Origin: Nitrospira sp. ND1 | GTDB lineage: Bacteria > Nitrospirota > Nitrospiria > Nitrospirales > Nitrospiraceae | Reading direction: 5' to 3' | DNA length: 64,000 bases | NCBI RefSeq assembly: GCF_900170025.1 | Contig: NZ_FWEX01000006.1 | Span: 2,131,089 to 2,195,088, forward strand | Shown: piece after piece, positions 25,922-34,259 of the stretch | Position numbering within the stretch: position 1 is the stretch's first letter | How the letters are laid out: each line of letters begins with the position of its first letter | The notes under the pieces: model-generated | The model's database searches: none | Seen by the model: the letters and a program-made list of their open reading frames with translations, nothing else | Told to the model about the DNA's origin: nothing | Position numbers and translations under genes: made by a program

Positions 25922-27041
25922 GACGGCGATGATCGGAATGGTGGGCCTCGCGCTGGTCGCCACTTCAACGGTTTTGGCGGGAGCAGCCGAACCGAAGTCT
26001 GCGCAGGCACCGGCGAATGCGTCCGCCTCGGCCGAGCGGCATCTGACGAATATCCGGCAGCTGACATTCGGCCGACAGAATGCCGAGGCCTATTTTTCTT
26101 TCAGCGGGAATAAACTCATCTTCCAGTCGACGAACAATTGGATGAAAGACACGTTTGCCGCGGCTATGCATCCGTCCGACATCCCGCTCGGCTGTTATCA
26201 AATGTACGTGATGGATCTCGGGAGCGAAAAGATTCGGATGGTCAGCACCGGTGCCGGCACCACGACCTGCGGGTATTTTTTCCCCGGCGATCGCCGAGTC
26301 TTGTACTCGTCCACCCACCTGCGAGGGCCCAACTGTCCTCCGAAGCCGAAGCGTGACGGAGGGGCCTATCGCTGGGCGTTGGATGACTACGATCTCTTCT
26401 CCGTCCGGATCGACGGGCTGGACCCGCAACGTTTGACGAACACGCCGGGGTACGACGCCGAGGCCACGGTCTCTCCCAACGGCAAGACGATCGTCTGGAC
26501 CTCTATGCGTGACGGGGATCTGGATATCTACGCGATGGATCTGGATGGGACCCACCCCCGTCGGCTGACGCAGGAGATTGGATACGACGGCGGGGCGTTC
26601 TTCTCACCCGACAGCAAGCGGATCGTGTATCGCGCGCAGCATCCGAGCAATCAGGAAGAGCTGGATCAGTACAAGGCGCTGCTCGCTCAAAACCTGGTGG
26701 AGCCCGGGCGGCTTGAGATCTTTATCATGAATGCCGACGGGTCGAATAAGCAGCAAGTGACGAATAACGGCGCCTCAAACTTTTCGCCGTTTTTCCATCC
26801 CGATGGCCATCGGGTGATTTTTGCGTCGAATGTGGACACGCGGAACGCATCGGGGCGACCGGAGTTTCACCTCTATCTCGTGAACGAGGACGGTTCCGGG
26901 CAGGAACGGTTGACGTTCGATGGACAGTTCAACAGCTTTCCCATGTTCTCGCCGGACGGGAAGACTCTTGTTTGGGTGTCGGACCGGCATGCGAAAGAGC
27001 CCGGAGAGTTCAATGTGTTTCTCGCCGATTGGGTTCCATGA
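25908..27041 (+). CDS. Exported TolB-like (PD40) beta-propeller protein
   Basis: A 377-residue protein with a signal peptide (GMVGLALVATSTVLAGAAE) followed by PD40/WD40-type repeats: PNGKTIVWTSMRDGDLDIYA, SPDSKRIVYRAQ, HPDGHRVIFASNVD and SPDGKTLVWVSDRH. This architecture is shared with the propeller of TolB and with many secreted binding proteins. It starts with TTG inside the end of the M1 gene and ends ATGA-coupled to the PAP2 gene, so the three are probably made together. The substrate is unknown. Confidence 0.82.
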   Translation: MKHVKTAMIGMVGLALVATSTVLAGAAEPKSAQAPANASASAERHLTNIRQLTFGRQNAEAYFSFSGNKLIFQSTNNWMKDTFAAAMHPSDIPLGCYQMYVMDLGSEKIRMVSTGAGTTTCGYFFPGDRRVLYSSTHLRGPNCPPKPKRDGGAYRWALDDYDLFSVRIDGLDPQRLTNTPGYDAEATVSPNGKTIVWTSMRDGDLDIYAMDLDGTHPRRLTQEIGYDGGAFFSPDSKRIVYRAQHPSNQEELDQYKALLAQNLVEPGRLEIFIMNADGSNKQQVTNNGASNFSPFFHPDGHRVIFASNVDTRNASGRPEFHLYLVNEDGSGQERLTFDGQFNSFPMFSPDGKTLVWVSDRHAKEPGEFNVFLADWVP

Positions 27042-28123
27042 TCGAACCAGGTGACGGGCAGGCGGCGTCGCAACCGGCGCCGCCTGAGCCACCACCGGCC
27101 TGCCCACCGATCCCGGTGGTCCTGCTATCGGTGATTGTCTTGTTTGGGTCGTTTGCGGCGCTGTTTTATATCGATATCCCCATCCTGTGGTTCCTCCGCT
27201 CGCACAATCTATCGGCGCTCCAATCGCTTGGTGATCTGGGCGAGAAGCTGGGCAATGGCGGCACTCTCGTGACTATCAGCCTGCTGCTCCTGGGGGCCGG
27301 GTACATGCTGAAGCGCCGCGCACTCACACGCGTGGCGCTGGATAGTCTCCTGGCACACGGTGCGGTGGCGATACTGGTGAACGGGCTGAAGCACATCATC
27401 GGTCGTCCCAGGCCAAGGCTCACACATTCGGGAGGGTGGCAATGGTGGCCATCGCTGGATTCCGGTCTGGATTCGTTTCCGTCCGGCCATACCTCTGCGA
27501 CCGTCGCGGTGGTGACCGTGCTGGCGAGGGCGCTGCCCCGGTATCGATGGGTACCGTTTGTCCTGGCTGCGTGGGTCGGAGCCAGCCGGGTCTGGCGGGG
27601 CTCCCATTTCCCGGGGGACGTGGTGGCGGGGATGGTGCTGGGGTTTGTGGTGGGGTCGATCTTTAATGGCCCGTTGCGCTGGTGGGGACGGTCCTGCGGG
27701 CAGGCGCTTATCCGTATCGCTCCGGTAGTCCTATCGCTGACAGGTCTCTTCTGGGTGCTGACGCATCGCATCGTTGACCCGATGACGGATCACATCCTGC
27801 TTGCATCCGGAGCCATGCTGGTGGCCGGAGGTATGGCGTTGCGAATGGCAGGACGTCCGAATCCGGCGGGCGACGGTCATGCGACTAGAGTTGCAGCGGC
27901 AGAAAGTCTGGTCGGATTGGGATTAGGTGTCGTCACCGGCGCCCCGATCGTGATCGGGTTGGCCGGACTATTGTGCTTCGCACGATGGAGCGGGAGAGTC
28001 GCCTATACGGATCCGTCCCCGGCCGCTCCGCCTTCCCCTTCAAGCCACATCCTTTATGCGGCGGGTATTATTGCCGCTGTGGTCGTGATCCAGGCACTCA
28101 AAGGGCTCGTGCCGTTGCAGTGA
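27038..28123 (+). CDS. PAP2-superfamily membrane phosphatase
   Basis: A 361-residue polytopic membrane protein carrying the acid phosphatase signature KHIIGRPRPR, then PSGHTSATVAV and SRVWRGSHFPGDVVAG, in order at roughly residues 120-200. PAP2 proteins dephosphorylate lipid phosphates such as undecaprenyl pyrophosphate, phosphatidate or phosphatidylglycerophosphate. After the catalytic core an additional membrane segment of about 130 residues is present, longer than simple PgpB/BacA-type enzymes. The N-terminus is Pro-rich. The ATG at 27038 overlaps the previous stop (ATGA). Confidence 0.88.
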   Translation: MIEPGDGQAASQPAPPEPPPACPPIPVVLLSVIVLFGSFAALFYIDIPILWFLRSHNLSALQSLGDLGEKLGNGGTLVTISLLLLGAGYMLKRRALTRVALDSLLAHGAVAILVNGLKHIIGRPRPRLTHSGGWQWWPSLDSGLDSFPSGHTSATVAVVTVLARALPRYRWVPFVLAAWVGASRVWRGSHFPGDVVAGMVLGFVVGSIFNGPLRWWGRSCGQALIRIAPVVLSLTGLFWVLTHRIVDPMTDHILLASGAMLVAGGMALRMAGRPNPAGDGHATRVAAAESLVGLGLGVVTGAPIVIGLAGLLCFARWSGRVAYTDPSPAAPPSPSSHILYAAGIIAAVVVIQALKGLVPLQ

Positions 28124-28136
28124 GGAGAGAGTGCGC

Positions 28137-28257
28137 AGGATGTTCAAAAAGTCCGTCAGCAAGGCCGCAGTGAGCAAAGAGGCGAAGCGTACTCTCGTCC
28201 GTACGTTGAGCCTCGGTGCGATGCGAGAACGAAGCTGGTGGGCTTTTTCAACATTCT
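28137..28257. repeat. Dispersed palindromic repeat, copy 1 (about 121 bp)
   Basis: The terminal arms AGGATGTTCAAAAAGTCCG and GGGCTTTTTCAACATTCT (continuing with CAGC and GCTGG inwards) form an imperfect inverted repeat. The interior AAGGCCGCAGTGAGC..GAGGCG..GTACGTTGAGCC matches copy 2 at 33217-33406. It lies between PAP2 (plus) and GT39 (minus), ending 1 nt from the GT39 stop codon, so it may act as a terminator or be a small non-coding mobile element. Confidence 0.7.
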
Positions 28258-28258
28258 G

Positions 28259-30058
28259 TCAGTGCCCTGGAATGCGAACCGGCGGCTGCTCTGCCTCTTC
28301 CGGCACATGGATCAGCGATTGGTTGGCCAGCAGGATGTAGCCGTAGCGCTCGAGTAATACCGGGTAGTCCATGGTTTCAAACGGCAGCCTGTTTCGAAGC
28401 GCCGCCGGCAGGAGAATCATTGTGCGCCCTGGCTGCGTCAGATAGGGCTTGATGTTCGCTTCTTCATTCTTCGGCACGACGATGGCGTTCCGCTTTGCAT
28501 AGAACACCAAGGAGGGGCGTGGCTGCCCGTAGAGGATCAACCGATCGTTGGGCCCGAGATTGACGCCTGCGACCTCGGCGAGTTGCTGGGGCGGTTCGAT
28601 CACAAAGTGGTGCACCAGTGGGAAGATCAACTGTGTGGTCGCAAGGACGACGAGGGCCAGCGATCCGCCGGCCACCCAGAATACGGCCGGTCGTCTCGTC
28701 TCGCTGAATCCGAAGTAGGCGATGAGGCCCATACCCACCAGGAAGATCGAAGCGACGGTATAGGGCCCCGGTCCGAGCGTCACCTGCCCCGCAAGGGGAA
28801 ATTCATCGATCAGCTTTCCTGCGAACTTGGCATAGAGGGGCGGCAATGAAGCAAAGGCCAGCGCCAATATGCAGCCTACGGCGGTGATGGTGTGGATCGC
28901 AGCGCGCAGCCCTGGAGTGGCCTGGTCGGTCACGCAGCGGTTCCAGTAGGACGCCGTCAAGATCGCCGCCGCAGGAAACAGAGGACCGATGTAATGCGGC
29001 AAGCGGGTCGAGGACAGGCTGAAAAAGACCAATCCGCCCAGGACCCAGGCGGCGGTGAACCATTCGAGTGCATGCGGCGAAGGGTGGATATCCAGCACCG
29101 AGGTCTGCGACGGAGGCAAGGCGCCGGATCGTTTCGAATCCCGCCAGCTGCGATAGGCCTGGTACCAGGCGAAAGGCAGCAGGCCGCTCCAGGGAAAAAA
29201 TCCAAGCAGGAACACGGGGAGATAAAAGACCAGCGTGCCGCCGTGCCCTTCCATGGTGCCGAAGAACCGGCCGATCGTGTCGCCCTGCGCCGAGGTCGTA
29301 TATCGCTGTCCATGGATATTCAGCATGATGAGGTACCAGGGCAACGCCAGGAGCAGGAACAGCAGGAGGCCGGGAATGGGAAATCCATGACGCCAAAAGA
29401 GCCCCCACGAGCGGGTCAGCCACAGGTGCAACCCTACCGCCAGCATGGGAATCAGGAAGCCGATCGGGCCCTTCGTCAGGGTCGCCAGCGCCATGCCGAT
29501 GTAGAAGAACCACAGGTAGTGGCGTTCACGGCCTTCTCCGTACAAACCCAGCCAGAATCCGTAGAGCGACAAGGTGGTGAAGAAGATCAACACGCTGTCG
29601 GTGAGCGCCATCCGGCTGAGGCCGATGATTTCCAGGTTCAGTAACAGCATGGCCGCGCCGAAGAGGCCCACTACCGGCCCCCGGCAGCGTGTCAGGAAGA
29701 GGTACTGGAGCAGGATCAACCCGACACCGAAGAGCGCGGAGGGGAATCGTGCGGCGAATTCGCTCACCCCGAAGACGTGATAGGAGAGACTCATCAGCCA
29801 ATAGATAAAGACCGGTTTGGCGAAGCGCGGCTCATAATTGAAGGTGGGGCTGATGTAATTGCCCGTTTCGTACATTTCGCGGCCGGCTTCGGCGTTCCGC
29901 CCTTCATCTCGATCGGTCAGTCCGAGGGAGCCGAGTCCAACGAAGAAGAGCACGGCGGCCAGTGCCAGCAAGAGGATGAGCGCCAACGGTTGGATTGACC
30001 GGTCGGCCTGCGCCGACGTCTGCGAGGACGGCTGCTGCCCATTCATGTGAAGTTCCAT
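28259..30058 (-). CDS. GT39 family glycosyltransferase (ArnT/PMT-like)
   Basis: A 599-residue integral membrane glycosyltransferase using lipid-linked sugar donors, as ArnT does on lipid A. The catalytic GLTDRDEGRNAEAGREMYET loop after the first helix is the family hallmark. It is followed by many transmembrane segments and the KPVFIYWLMSLSYHVFG region. The ATG at 30058 is chosen because it overlaps the TAA of the upstream gene by 1 nt; the frame extends further upstream but only as a shadow of the neighbours. Its 3' end abuts the palindromic repeat. It operates with the GT2 and LABN proteins encoded upstream. Confidence 0.88.
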   Translation of the reverse strand: MELHMNGQQPSSQTSAQADRSIQPLALILLLALAAVLFFVGLGSLGLTDRDEGRNAEAGREMYETGNYISPTFNYEPRFAKPVFIYWLMSLSYHVFGVSEFAARFPSALFGVGLILLQYLFLTRCRGPVVGLFGAAMLLLNLEIIGLSRMALTDSVLIFFTTLSLYGFWLGLYGEGRERHYLWFFYIGMALATLTKGPIGFLIPMLAVGLHLWLTRSWGLFWRHGFPIPGLLLFLLLALPWYLIMLNIHGQRYTTSAQGDTIGRFFGTMEGHGGTLVFYLPVFLLGFFPWSGLLPFAWYQAYRSWRDSKRSGALPPSQTSVLDIHPSPHALEWFTAAWVLGGLVFFSLSSTRLPHYIGPLFPAAAILTASYWNRCVTDQATPGLRAAIHTITAVGCILALAFASLPPLYAKFAGKLIDEFPLAGQVTLGPGPYTVASIFLVGMGLIAYFGFSETRRPAVFWVAGGSLALVVLATTQLIFPLVHHFVIEPPQQLAEVAGVNLGPNDRLILYGQPRPSLVFYAKRNAIVVPKNEEANIKPYLTQPGRTMILLPAALRNRLPFETMDYPVLLERYGYILLANQSLIHVPEEAEQPPVRIPGH

Positions 30059-30357
30059 TAGGATTTTGTCGCCGGAGATGCCGTGCCGGAATCGGCTTGG
30101 TTGGGGCGATGAATCAGCATGAGATTGCGCAGATAGACGATGCTGCCGATGCTTTGCCCGGCGATAAACACCGGATCCTGCCGATAGATCGCATAGGCCA
30201 GCGTAATCAGCCCGCCGATCATACTCATGTACCAGAAGGCAGTCGGCACGCGACTTTCCGCATGGCGCTCGGAGGCGATCCATTGCACGACCCAGCGCAT
30301 AAAGAAGATCCCCTGCCCCAGGAATCCGATAATCAGCCAGATGGTGTCGAGTGTCAT
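30058..30357 (-). CDS. Lipid A biosynthesis N-terminal domain protein (LABN)
   Basis: A 99-residue membrane protein with three helices. Motifs IIGFLGQGIFFMRWVVQWIA, SERHAESRVPTAFWYMSMIG and GGLITLAYAIYRQDPVFIAG define the small lipid A biosynthesis N-terminal domain, found beside lipid-glycosylation enzymes. The ATG at 30357 overlaps the GT2 stop (ATGA) and its stop overlaps the GT39 start, so the three are one translational unit. The biochemical role of the domain is not established; a flippase-like or scaffold function is inferred. Confidence 0.87.
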   Translation of the reverse strand: MTLDTIWLIIGFLGQGIFFMRWVVQWIASERHAESRVPTAFWYMSMIGGLITLAYAIYRQDPVFIAGQSIGSIVYLRNLMLIHRPNQADSGTASPATKS

Positions 30358-31130
30358 AGTCGTGTGGGGGCCAAGGCCGAAGGCGATGATGTCGTCGCGG
30401 CGGCACGGTATTGGTAGCGCAGGCAACGGTGCTGCATCCATCGCACGGCCACCAGGTCGTACAGGCCTTTGAAGAGACGGTTGCCGACGCCGTATTTCGA
30501 CGTGCCCCGGGTGCGTGGATAGTGGCGCACCGGCACCTCGGTGACGGTGAACCCATGCATCAGGGCGAGGGCGGGAAAGAATCGGTGCATGCCCTCGAAG
30601 AGCTGCATTTTTTCCACCACCGGGCGGCGAAACAGTTTGAGCGAGCAACCGGTGTCGTGTACCCGGTCGCCGGTGACCGCGCTGCGGACGGTGTTGGCAA
30701 TACGGGAGGAAATCTTGCGTGTCAGGTTGTCATGTCGGTCTTTGCGCCAGCCGCAGACGAGGTCGAAGGTCTTGATGTGCGGAAGCAGCGTGGCGATATC
30801 CGCCGGATCGTTTTGCAGGTCGCCGTCGATGGTCAAGACCAGTTCCCCTGTCGACTGCTTGAATCCCGCATCGAAAGCCGCCGATTGCCCGTAGTTCCGG
30901 TCGAAGTGAAAGACCTTCACCGTGGGGTATCGGGTGGCCAGATCATCGAGCACGTCTGAACTGCCGTCCGAACTACCATCGTCGATGAAGATCAATTCGA
31001 ACGGGGCCGAACGCGACTCTTCCCGGCCGCCCAGGACCGTCACAAGTTGCTCAGTCAGTGGCACCAGATTGTCGCGCTCATCCTTGATGGGGATGACTAC
31101 GGAAGCCCATGGGCGGGTCACTACAGTCAT
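30354..31130 (-). CDS. GT2 family polyprenyl-phosphate glycosyltransferase (ArnC/DPM-like)
   Basis: A 258-residue GT-A fold transferase with ASVVIPIKDERDNLVPL, FIDDGSSDGSSDVL, NYGQSAAFDAGF and the DxD-containing TIDGDLQNDP, followed by DTGCSLKLFRR and RHYPRTRGTSKYG. This pattern matches dolichyl/undecaprenyl-phosphate mannose or aminoarabinose synthases. It has no C-terminal transmembrane anchor. It probably makes the lipid-linked sugar used by the GT39 enzyme two genes downstream. The sugar cannot be deduced. Confidence 0.88.
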   Translation of the reverse strand: MTVVTRPWASVVIPIKDERDNLVPLTEQLVTVLGGREESRSAPFELIFIDDGSSDGSSDVLDDLATRYPTVKVFHFDRNYGQSAAFDAGFKQSTGELVLTIDGDLQNDPADIATLLPHIKTFDLVCGWRKDRHDNLTRKISSRIANTVRSAVTGDRVHDTGCSLKLFRRPVVEKMQLFEGMHRFFPALALMHGFTVTEVPVRHYPRTRGTSKYGVGNRLFKGLYDLVAVRWMQHRCLRYQYRAAATTSSPSALAPTRL

Positions 31131-31253
31131 GGAGCGGGAACAGTTCCTTCACGCAGCGGTTTATCGGTGTGTACGGCGCACATTCTACAAAACGCATGGA
31201 GGGGCGGTCAAACGGTTCCGTCCAGGGTTCCGTCTCAAGATGTGTGGCCGCGC

Positions 31254-32948
31254 TCACGAATCGAGCGAAATCCGACGATCAACAAAGGCAGAGAAGTTCG
31301 GATCGTTGGAGAGAAAGATGACCGACCAGGGCTCGTCCTTGGCGCAGAGACGGCGAAGCAGCACCTCTCGCGTGGCGGGCAGCATGTTGTGGAGCGTGCC
31401 GTCGAAGATCAGTAGTTGCGGCCGTATCACAATCGCGCGGGCCATGAGAAGCCGTAGGATCTGACTCATGGAGAGGTTGGTGTCCAGGCTGGACACGCGC
31501 GTGTTCAATCCCTGCGGCAACGCATCGATCTCGTGATCCAGTTCCACGAACCGGAGCGCCCATTGGAGGTCTTGATAGTCGATCGTGGGTCGGCCAAGTG
31601 TGATGTTGTCTTCGAGCGTGCCGTCCAGCAGCGTGGGATGGGAGTCGAGGACAAGGCCGCGAACCCGGCTGATCGAATCGCGTTTCACTTCTATTAGATT
31701 CATATCGTTGTACCGGACGAACCCGGATGCCGGCGGGTGTAGTCCGGCCAGGACCTTGGCAAGAGCGGTCTTCGCGTTGTTCGTGCTGCAGAGGACCGCC
31801 ACCTTCTCGCCGGGGGCGACATCGAGGGACACGTTCTCAAAGATCGGAGTGCCATCCGGACCGGTATAGGTCAGGTTTCGGCACGTCAGGTGGATGCCGG
31901 CCGCTCCGAACTGTGCCGCCGGCACGTCTTCCTTCGCGCCGTCCTCTTCTGTGGGCAGGGAGAACACCGCGGCCATCTCCCGGCAGGACACGAAGGTGAA
32001 AAACATCGCGACCATACGTCGAGCCAAGGTATCCATGTTGATCAGCAGGTTGCCGACCAACACCTCGGCGGCGGCGAATTGCCCCACGGTAAGTTGTCCG
32101 TCCGCCACCAGGAGTCCGGCGGTGATGAGCAGCCCGCTGTGGCCGGCGACTTGCCAGAGCGCTGCGGCTTTGTATTGCCTCCCGGTGAGTGTGTCGGACC
32201 GGCGCTGTCGAATTCTGGCATACATGCGGGTCAGTGTATCGGTTCGTTCAAGGAGATAGGGGCTGTCGCCGGCGGCTCGCAGATGGGGAAGATTGTGCGC
32301 GATGTTTTGAATCCACCCGAAAATATCGTAGTGGAGCCGGGACATCTCCAGAGTGATGAAGAAGCCGCCGCGCCCGAAGAGGGTCAGTAATCCCACAAAG
32401 CCTAGAATCAGTACGAGAATGTAGAGAACGAAGAAGGGGTGAAACAGGATCAGCATGGTCACGCCGATGGTACCGACCACGGCGACGTTAAACAGATCCG
32501 CCACCATGGCTACCAATGCGCGTGTCAGCAGGTCGGCCTCCATGAACCGGTAGGCCTGCGGCGTGGCGAACGTATCGTCGCGGAGGCGGGGCAGGAGACG
32601 TGTGAACCCGATCGCGATGCGCGTGTAGATCCGCTGTTGGAATGTCTCCACTGCGCGCGCCTGCAGCACACGGAATGCCGCGACGCCGGTCAGCGAACTG
32701 GCGACGAACAGGGCCAGTGTAAAGATCATGCGGGGTTCCATCGCAAAGGAGAACGTGCTGACGAGCTCCTGGACGGCAATGGGGACACAGAGGAGGAAGA
32801 AGCCGATGGCAACTGCATACGAGGCGATGATGCCCAGGATCGATCGCTCCAGCTTCAGCAGCATGCCCAGGTGGGCGAAAATATCGCGAAGGATCTCGGT
32901 CAGCTGATACTGGGGATAGGTCGGGGTTGTTGTGGGGCGCTGGTTCAC
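31254..32948 (-). CDS. ABC exporter-like protein with degenerate ATPase domain
   Basis: A 564-residue fusion of a six-helix ABC-exporter membrane domain (about residues 30-330) with a C-terminal nucleotide-binding domain. The fold is recognisable, but the catalytic motifs are altered: Walker A reads CSTNNAKT around K393 without the glycines, the signature is LSMSQ at 492-496, Walker B ends FDG (D516, G517) instead of DE, and the switch His is Asn (SNDP). Lys and Thr of Walker A are kept, so nucleotide may bind without efficient hydrolysis. It starts at GTG 32948 behind TAGGAG. Confidence 0.8.
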   Translation of the reverse strand: MNQRPTTTPTYPQYQLTEILRDIFAHLGMLLKLERSILGIIASYAVAIGFFLLCVPIAVQELVSTFSFAMEPRMIFTLALFVASSLTGVAAFRVLQARAVETFQQRIYTRIAIGFTRLLPRLRDDTFATPQAYRFMEADLLTRALVAMVADLFNVAVVGTIGVTMLILFHPFFVLYILVLILGFVGLLTLFGRGGFFITLEMSRLHYDIFGWIQNIAHNLPHLRAAGDSPYLLERTDTLTRMYARIRQRRSDTLTGRQYKAAALWQVAGHSGLLITAGLLVADGQLTVGQFAAAEVLVGNLLINMDTLARRMVAMFFTFVSCREMAAVFSLPTEEDGAKEDVPAAQFGAAGIHLTCRNLTYTGPDGTPIFENVSLDVAPGEKVAVLCSTNNAKTALAKVLAGLHPPASGFVRYNDMNLIEVKRDSISRVRGLVLDSHPTLLDGTLEDNITLGRPTIDYQDLQWALRFVELDHEIDALPQGLNTRVSSLDTNLSMSQILRLLMARAIVIRPQLLIFDGTLHNMLPATREVLLRRLCAKDEPWSVIFLSNDPNFSAFVDRRISLDS

Positions 32949-32951
32949 AGA

Positions 32952-32983
32952 AACTCCTACCGCGTTGGGCGCTGGTAGGAGTT
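32952..32983 (-). promoter_or_regulatory. Hairpin sequestering the ribosome-binding site of the ABC-like gene
   Basis: Read on the minus strand, AACTCCTACC and GGTAGGAGTT form a perfect 10-bp stem with a 12-nt loop. The downstream arm contains the TAGGAG Shine-Dalgarno, 5 nt before the GTG start, so the stem would block ribosome access. Confidence 0.5.
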
Positions 32984-33216
32984 ATCAGCCGAATGCGAGG
33001 ATCGCGACCGGCGGTTCTCGGTGAACTCCATCACCGGGTGGACTGGCTATAACTGCGCAAAGTCTAGACTGAGTTCCCACATTTCGTCAACACAGTGCTC
33101 CTCTATTGGGGCTGAGGTCCGTTAGCCTTGCTGAATCTAGCACGCTGCGAACAAATCGATTTTGGCATAACACGCCGGGATCAGCTTATGCGGGGCGTTG
33201 ATCATCAGAGTGTATG

Positions 33217-33406
33217 CCGGATGCGCAAAAAGTTCGTCCAGCAAGGCCGCAGCCAGCGAAGGGGCGTAGGCGTACCCTTGTGGTACGTTGAGCCGCTGAG
33301 GTTCACGACGCGCTGAATAAAGCGCGTCACGTTTGTGAACGCCGCCGAGTTGGTGAGGCGGCAGTGTCTTGCGAGAACGCCGCTGGCGGAGTTTTTCCGC
33401 ATCCGG
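33217..33406. repeat. Dispersed palindromic repeat, copy 2 (about 190 bp, expanded)
   Basis: The arms CCGGATGCGCAAAAAG and GTTTTTCCGCATCCGG form an inverted repeat; CAGC/GCTGG follows inside as in copy 1. The left interior matches copy 1 (CAGCAAGGCCGCAG, GCGTA, GTACGTTGAGCC). Extra nested palindromes occur in the middle (GTTCAC..GTGAAC with ACGCGCT..AGCGCGT, and GCCGCC..GGCGGC). It ends directly at the TSUP stop codon. The rest of the 458-bp gap 32949-33406 holds only the RBS hairpin and no gene that I can see. Confidence 0.65.
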
Positions 33407-34138
33407 TTAGCGGAGGAAGAGGGACTTGAAGATCAGGGCCGTGCCGGACAAAAAGAGAAATGCGGCGAAGGTGGTGCGGTATCGTTCGGTGCTCATCTTG
33501 CTATAGAGCAGCAGTTCGGTAGCCAGAAACATGCTCACGCCCACTGCCATGTAAAGTGCGGTGTCGGAGGTGGCAATTGCAGAAGGACCGAGGGAGATGC
33601 CCAACGTGACGAGTTGAAACAGCGCGAACGTGCCGTAGGACAGGGCGGTCGTGGCGCGGGTCTGATCTTTGTCGTACTGTTTGCTGTGGATGATGGCCGT
33701 CAACAGCGAGCCACCCAGATTGGTCAGGCCATGAACAACGCCCATCACGATGAAATAGGTGCGCTCATATCGCACCAGCGACTCGATCAACCGATTGAAC
33801 GGCACATAGATGCTCTTGAGCGCCGCGACGATCAAGAAGAGCCCGACAATGCTGCCGATGTTCAGCTTGAGTGTTGTGACCAGCAGGAGACACAGCACCA
33901 CGCAGGGAATCGACAGAGTGAGGACCTGCCGGTAGAAGGGCACCTGGACGTGTCGGTAGTCCTTGCTGACTTGTAGCAGGTTGATGGTCAGCGAGATCGG
34001 GAGGAGGATAGTCAGGGCGGTGATGAAGTCATAGCCGAGCACGAGGAGGATCGGAGTCCCGAACAGCAGCACTCCCACGCCGAAGAGCGACTGGATGGTG
34101 GCCGTCAGGAGGATGGTCGCAAGAATGTCCCACTGCAT
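33407..34138 (-). CDS. TSUP/TauE-SafE family permease
   Basis: A 243-residue polytopic membrane protein. It starts IQSLFGVGVLLFGTPILLVL, the glycine-rich first TSUP repeat, and carries GVVHGLTNLGGSLLTAI, the second-repeat signature of the sulfite-exporter family. About seven to eight hydrophobic segments are visible. TSUP proteins move organic or inorganic sulfur anions or related small anions; the substrate is unknown. The gene is monocistronic, with its 3' end at the palindromic repeat. Confidence 0.8.
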   Translation of the reverse strand: MQWDILATILLTATIQSLFGVGVLLFGTPILLVLGYDFITALTILLPISLTINLLQVSKDYRHVQVPFYRQVLTLSIPCVVLCLLLVTTLKLNIGSIVGLFLIVAALKSIYVPFNRLIESLVRYERTYFIVMGVVHGLTNLGGSLLTAIIHSKQYDKDQTRATTALSYGTFALFQLVTLGISLGPSAIATSDTALYMAVGVSMFLATELLLYSKMSTERYRTTFAAFLFLSGTALIFKSLFLR

Positions 34139-34259
34139 GGCGATGATGCTCCTCTCGGACCGAACGTGTCCAAGATACAGGCTCTCAACTCCCGGTCCGG
34201 TAGCCCGGTATATCCCAGCTTTGGCGCGGGCGTCAATCAGCCCACAGGCGGGGCGTGGT

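Noticed and set aside
30059-30556. N-terminal extension of the GT39 frame to 30556.
   Set aside because: These bases are the LABN and GT2 genes in other frames with clear motifs, and the ATG at 30058 overlaps the upstream stop.
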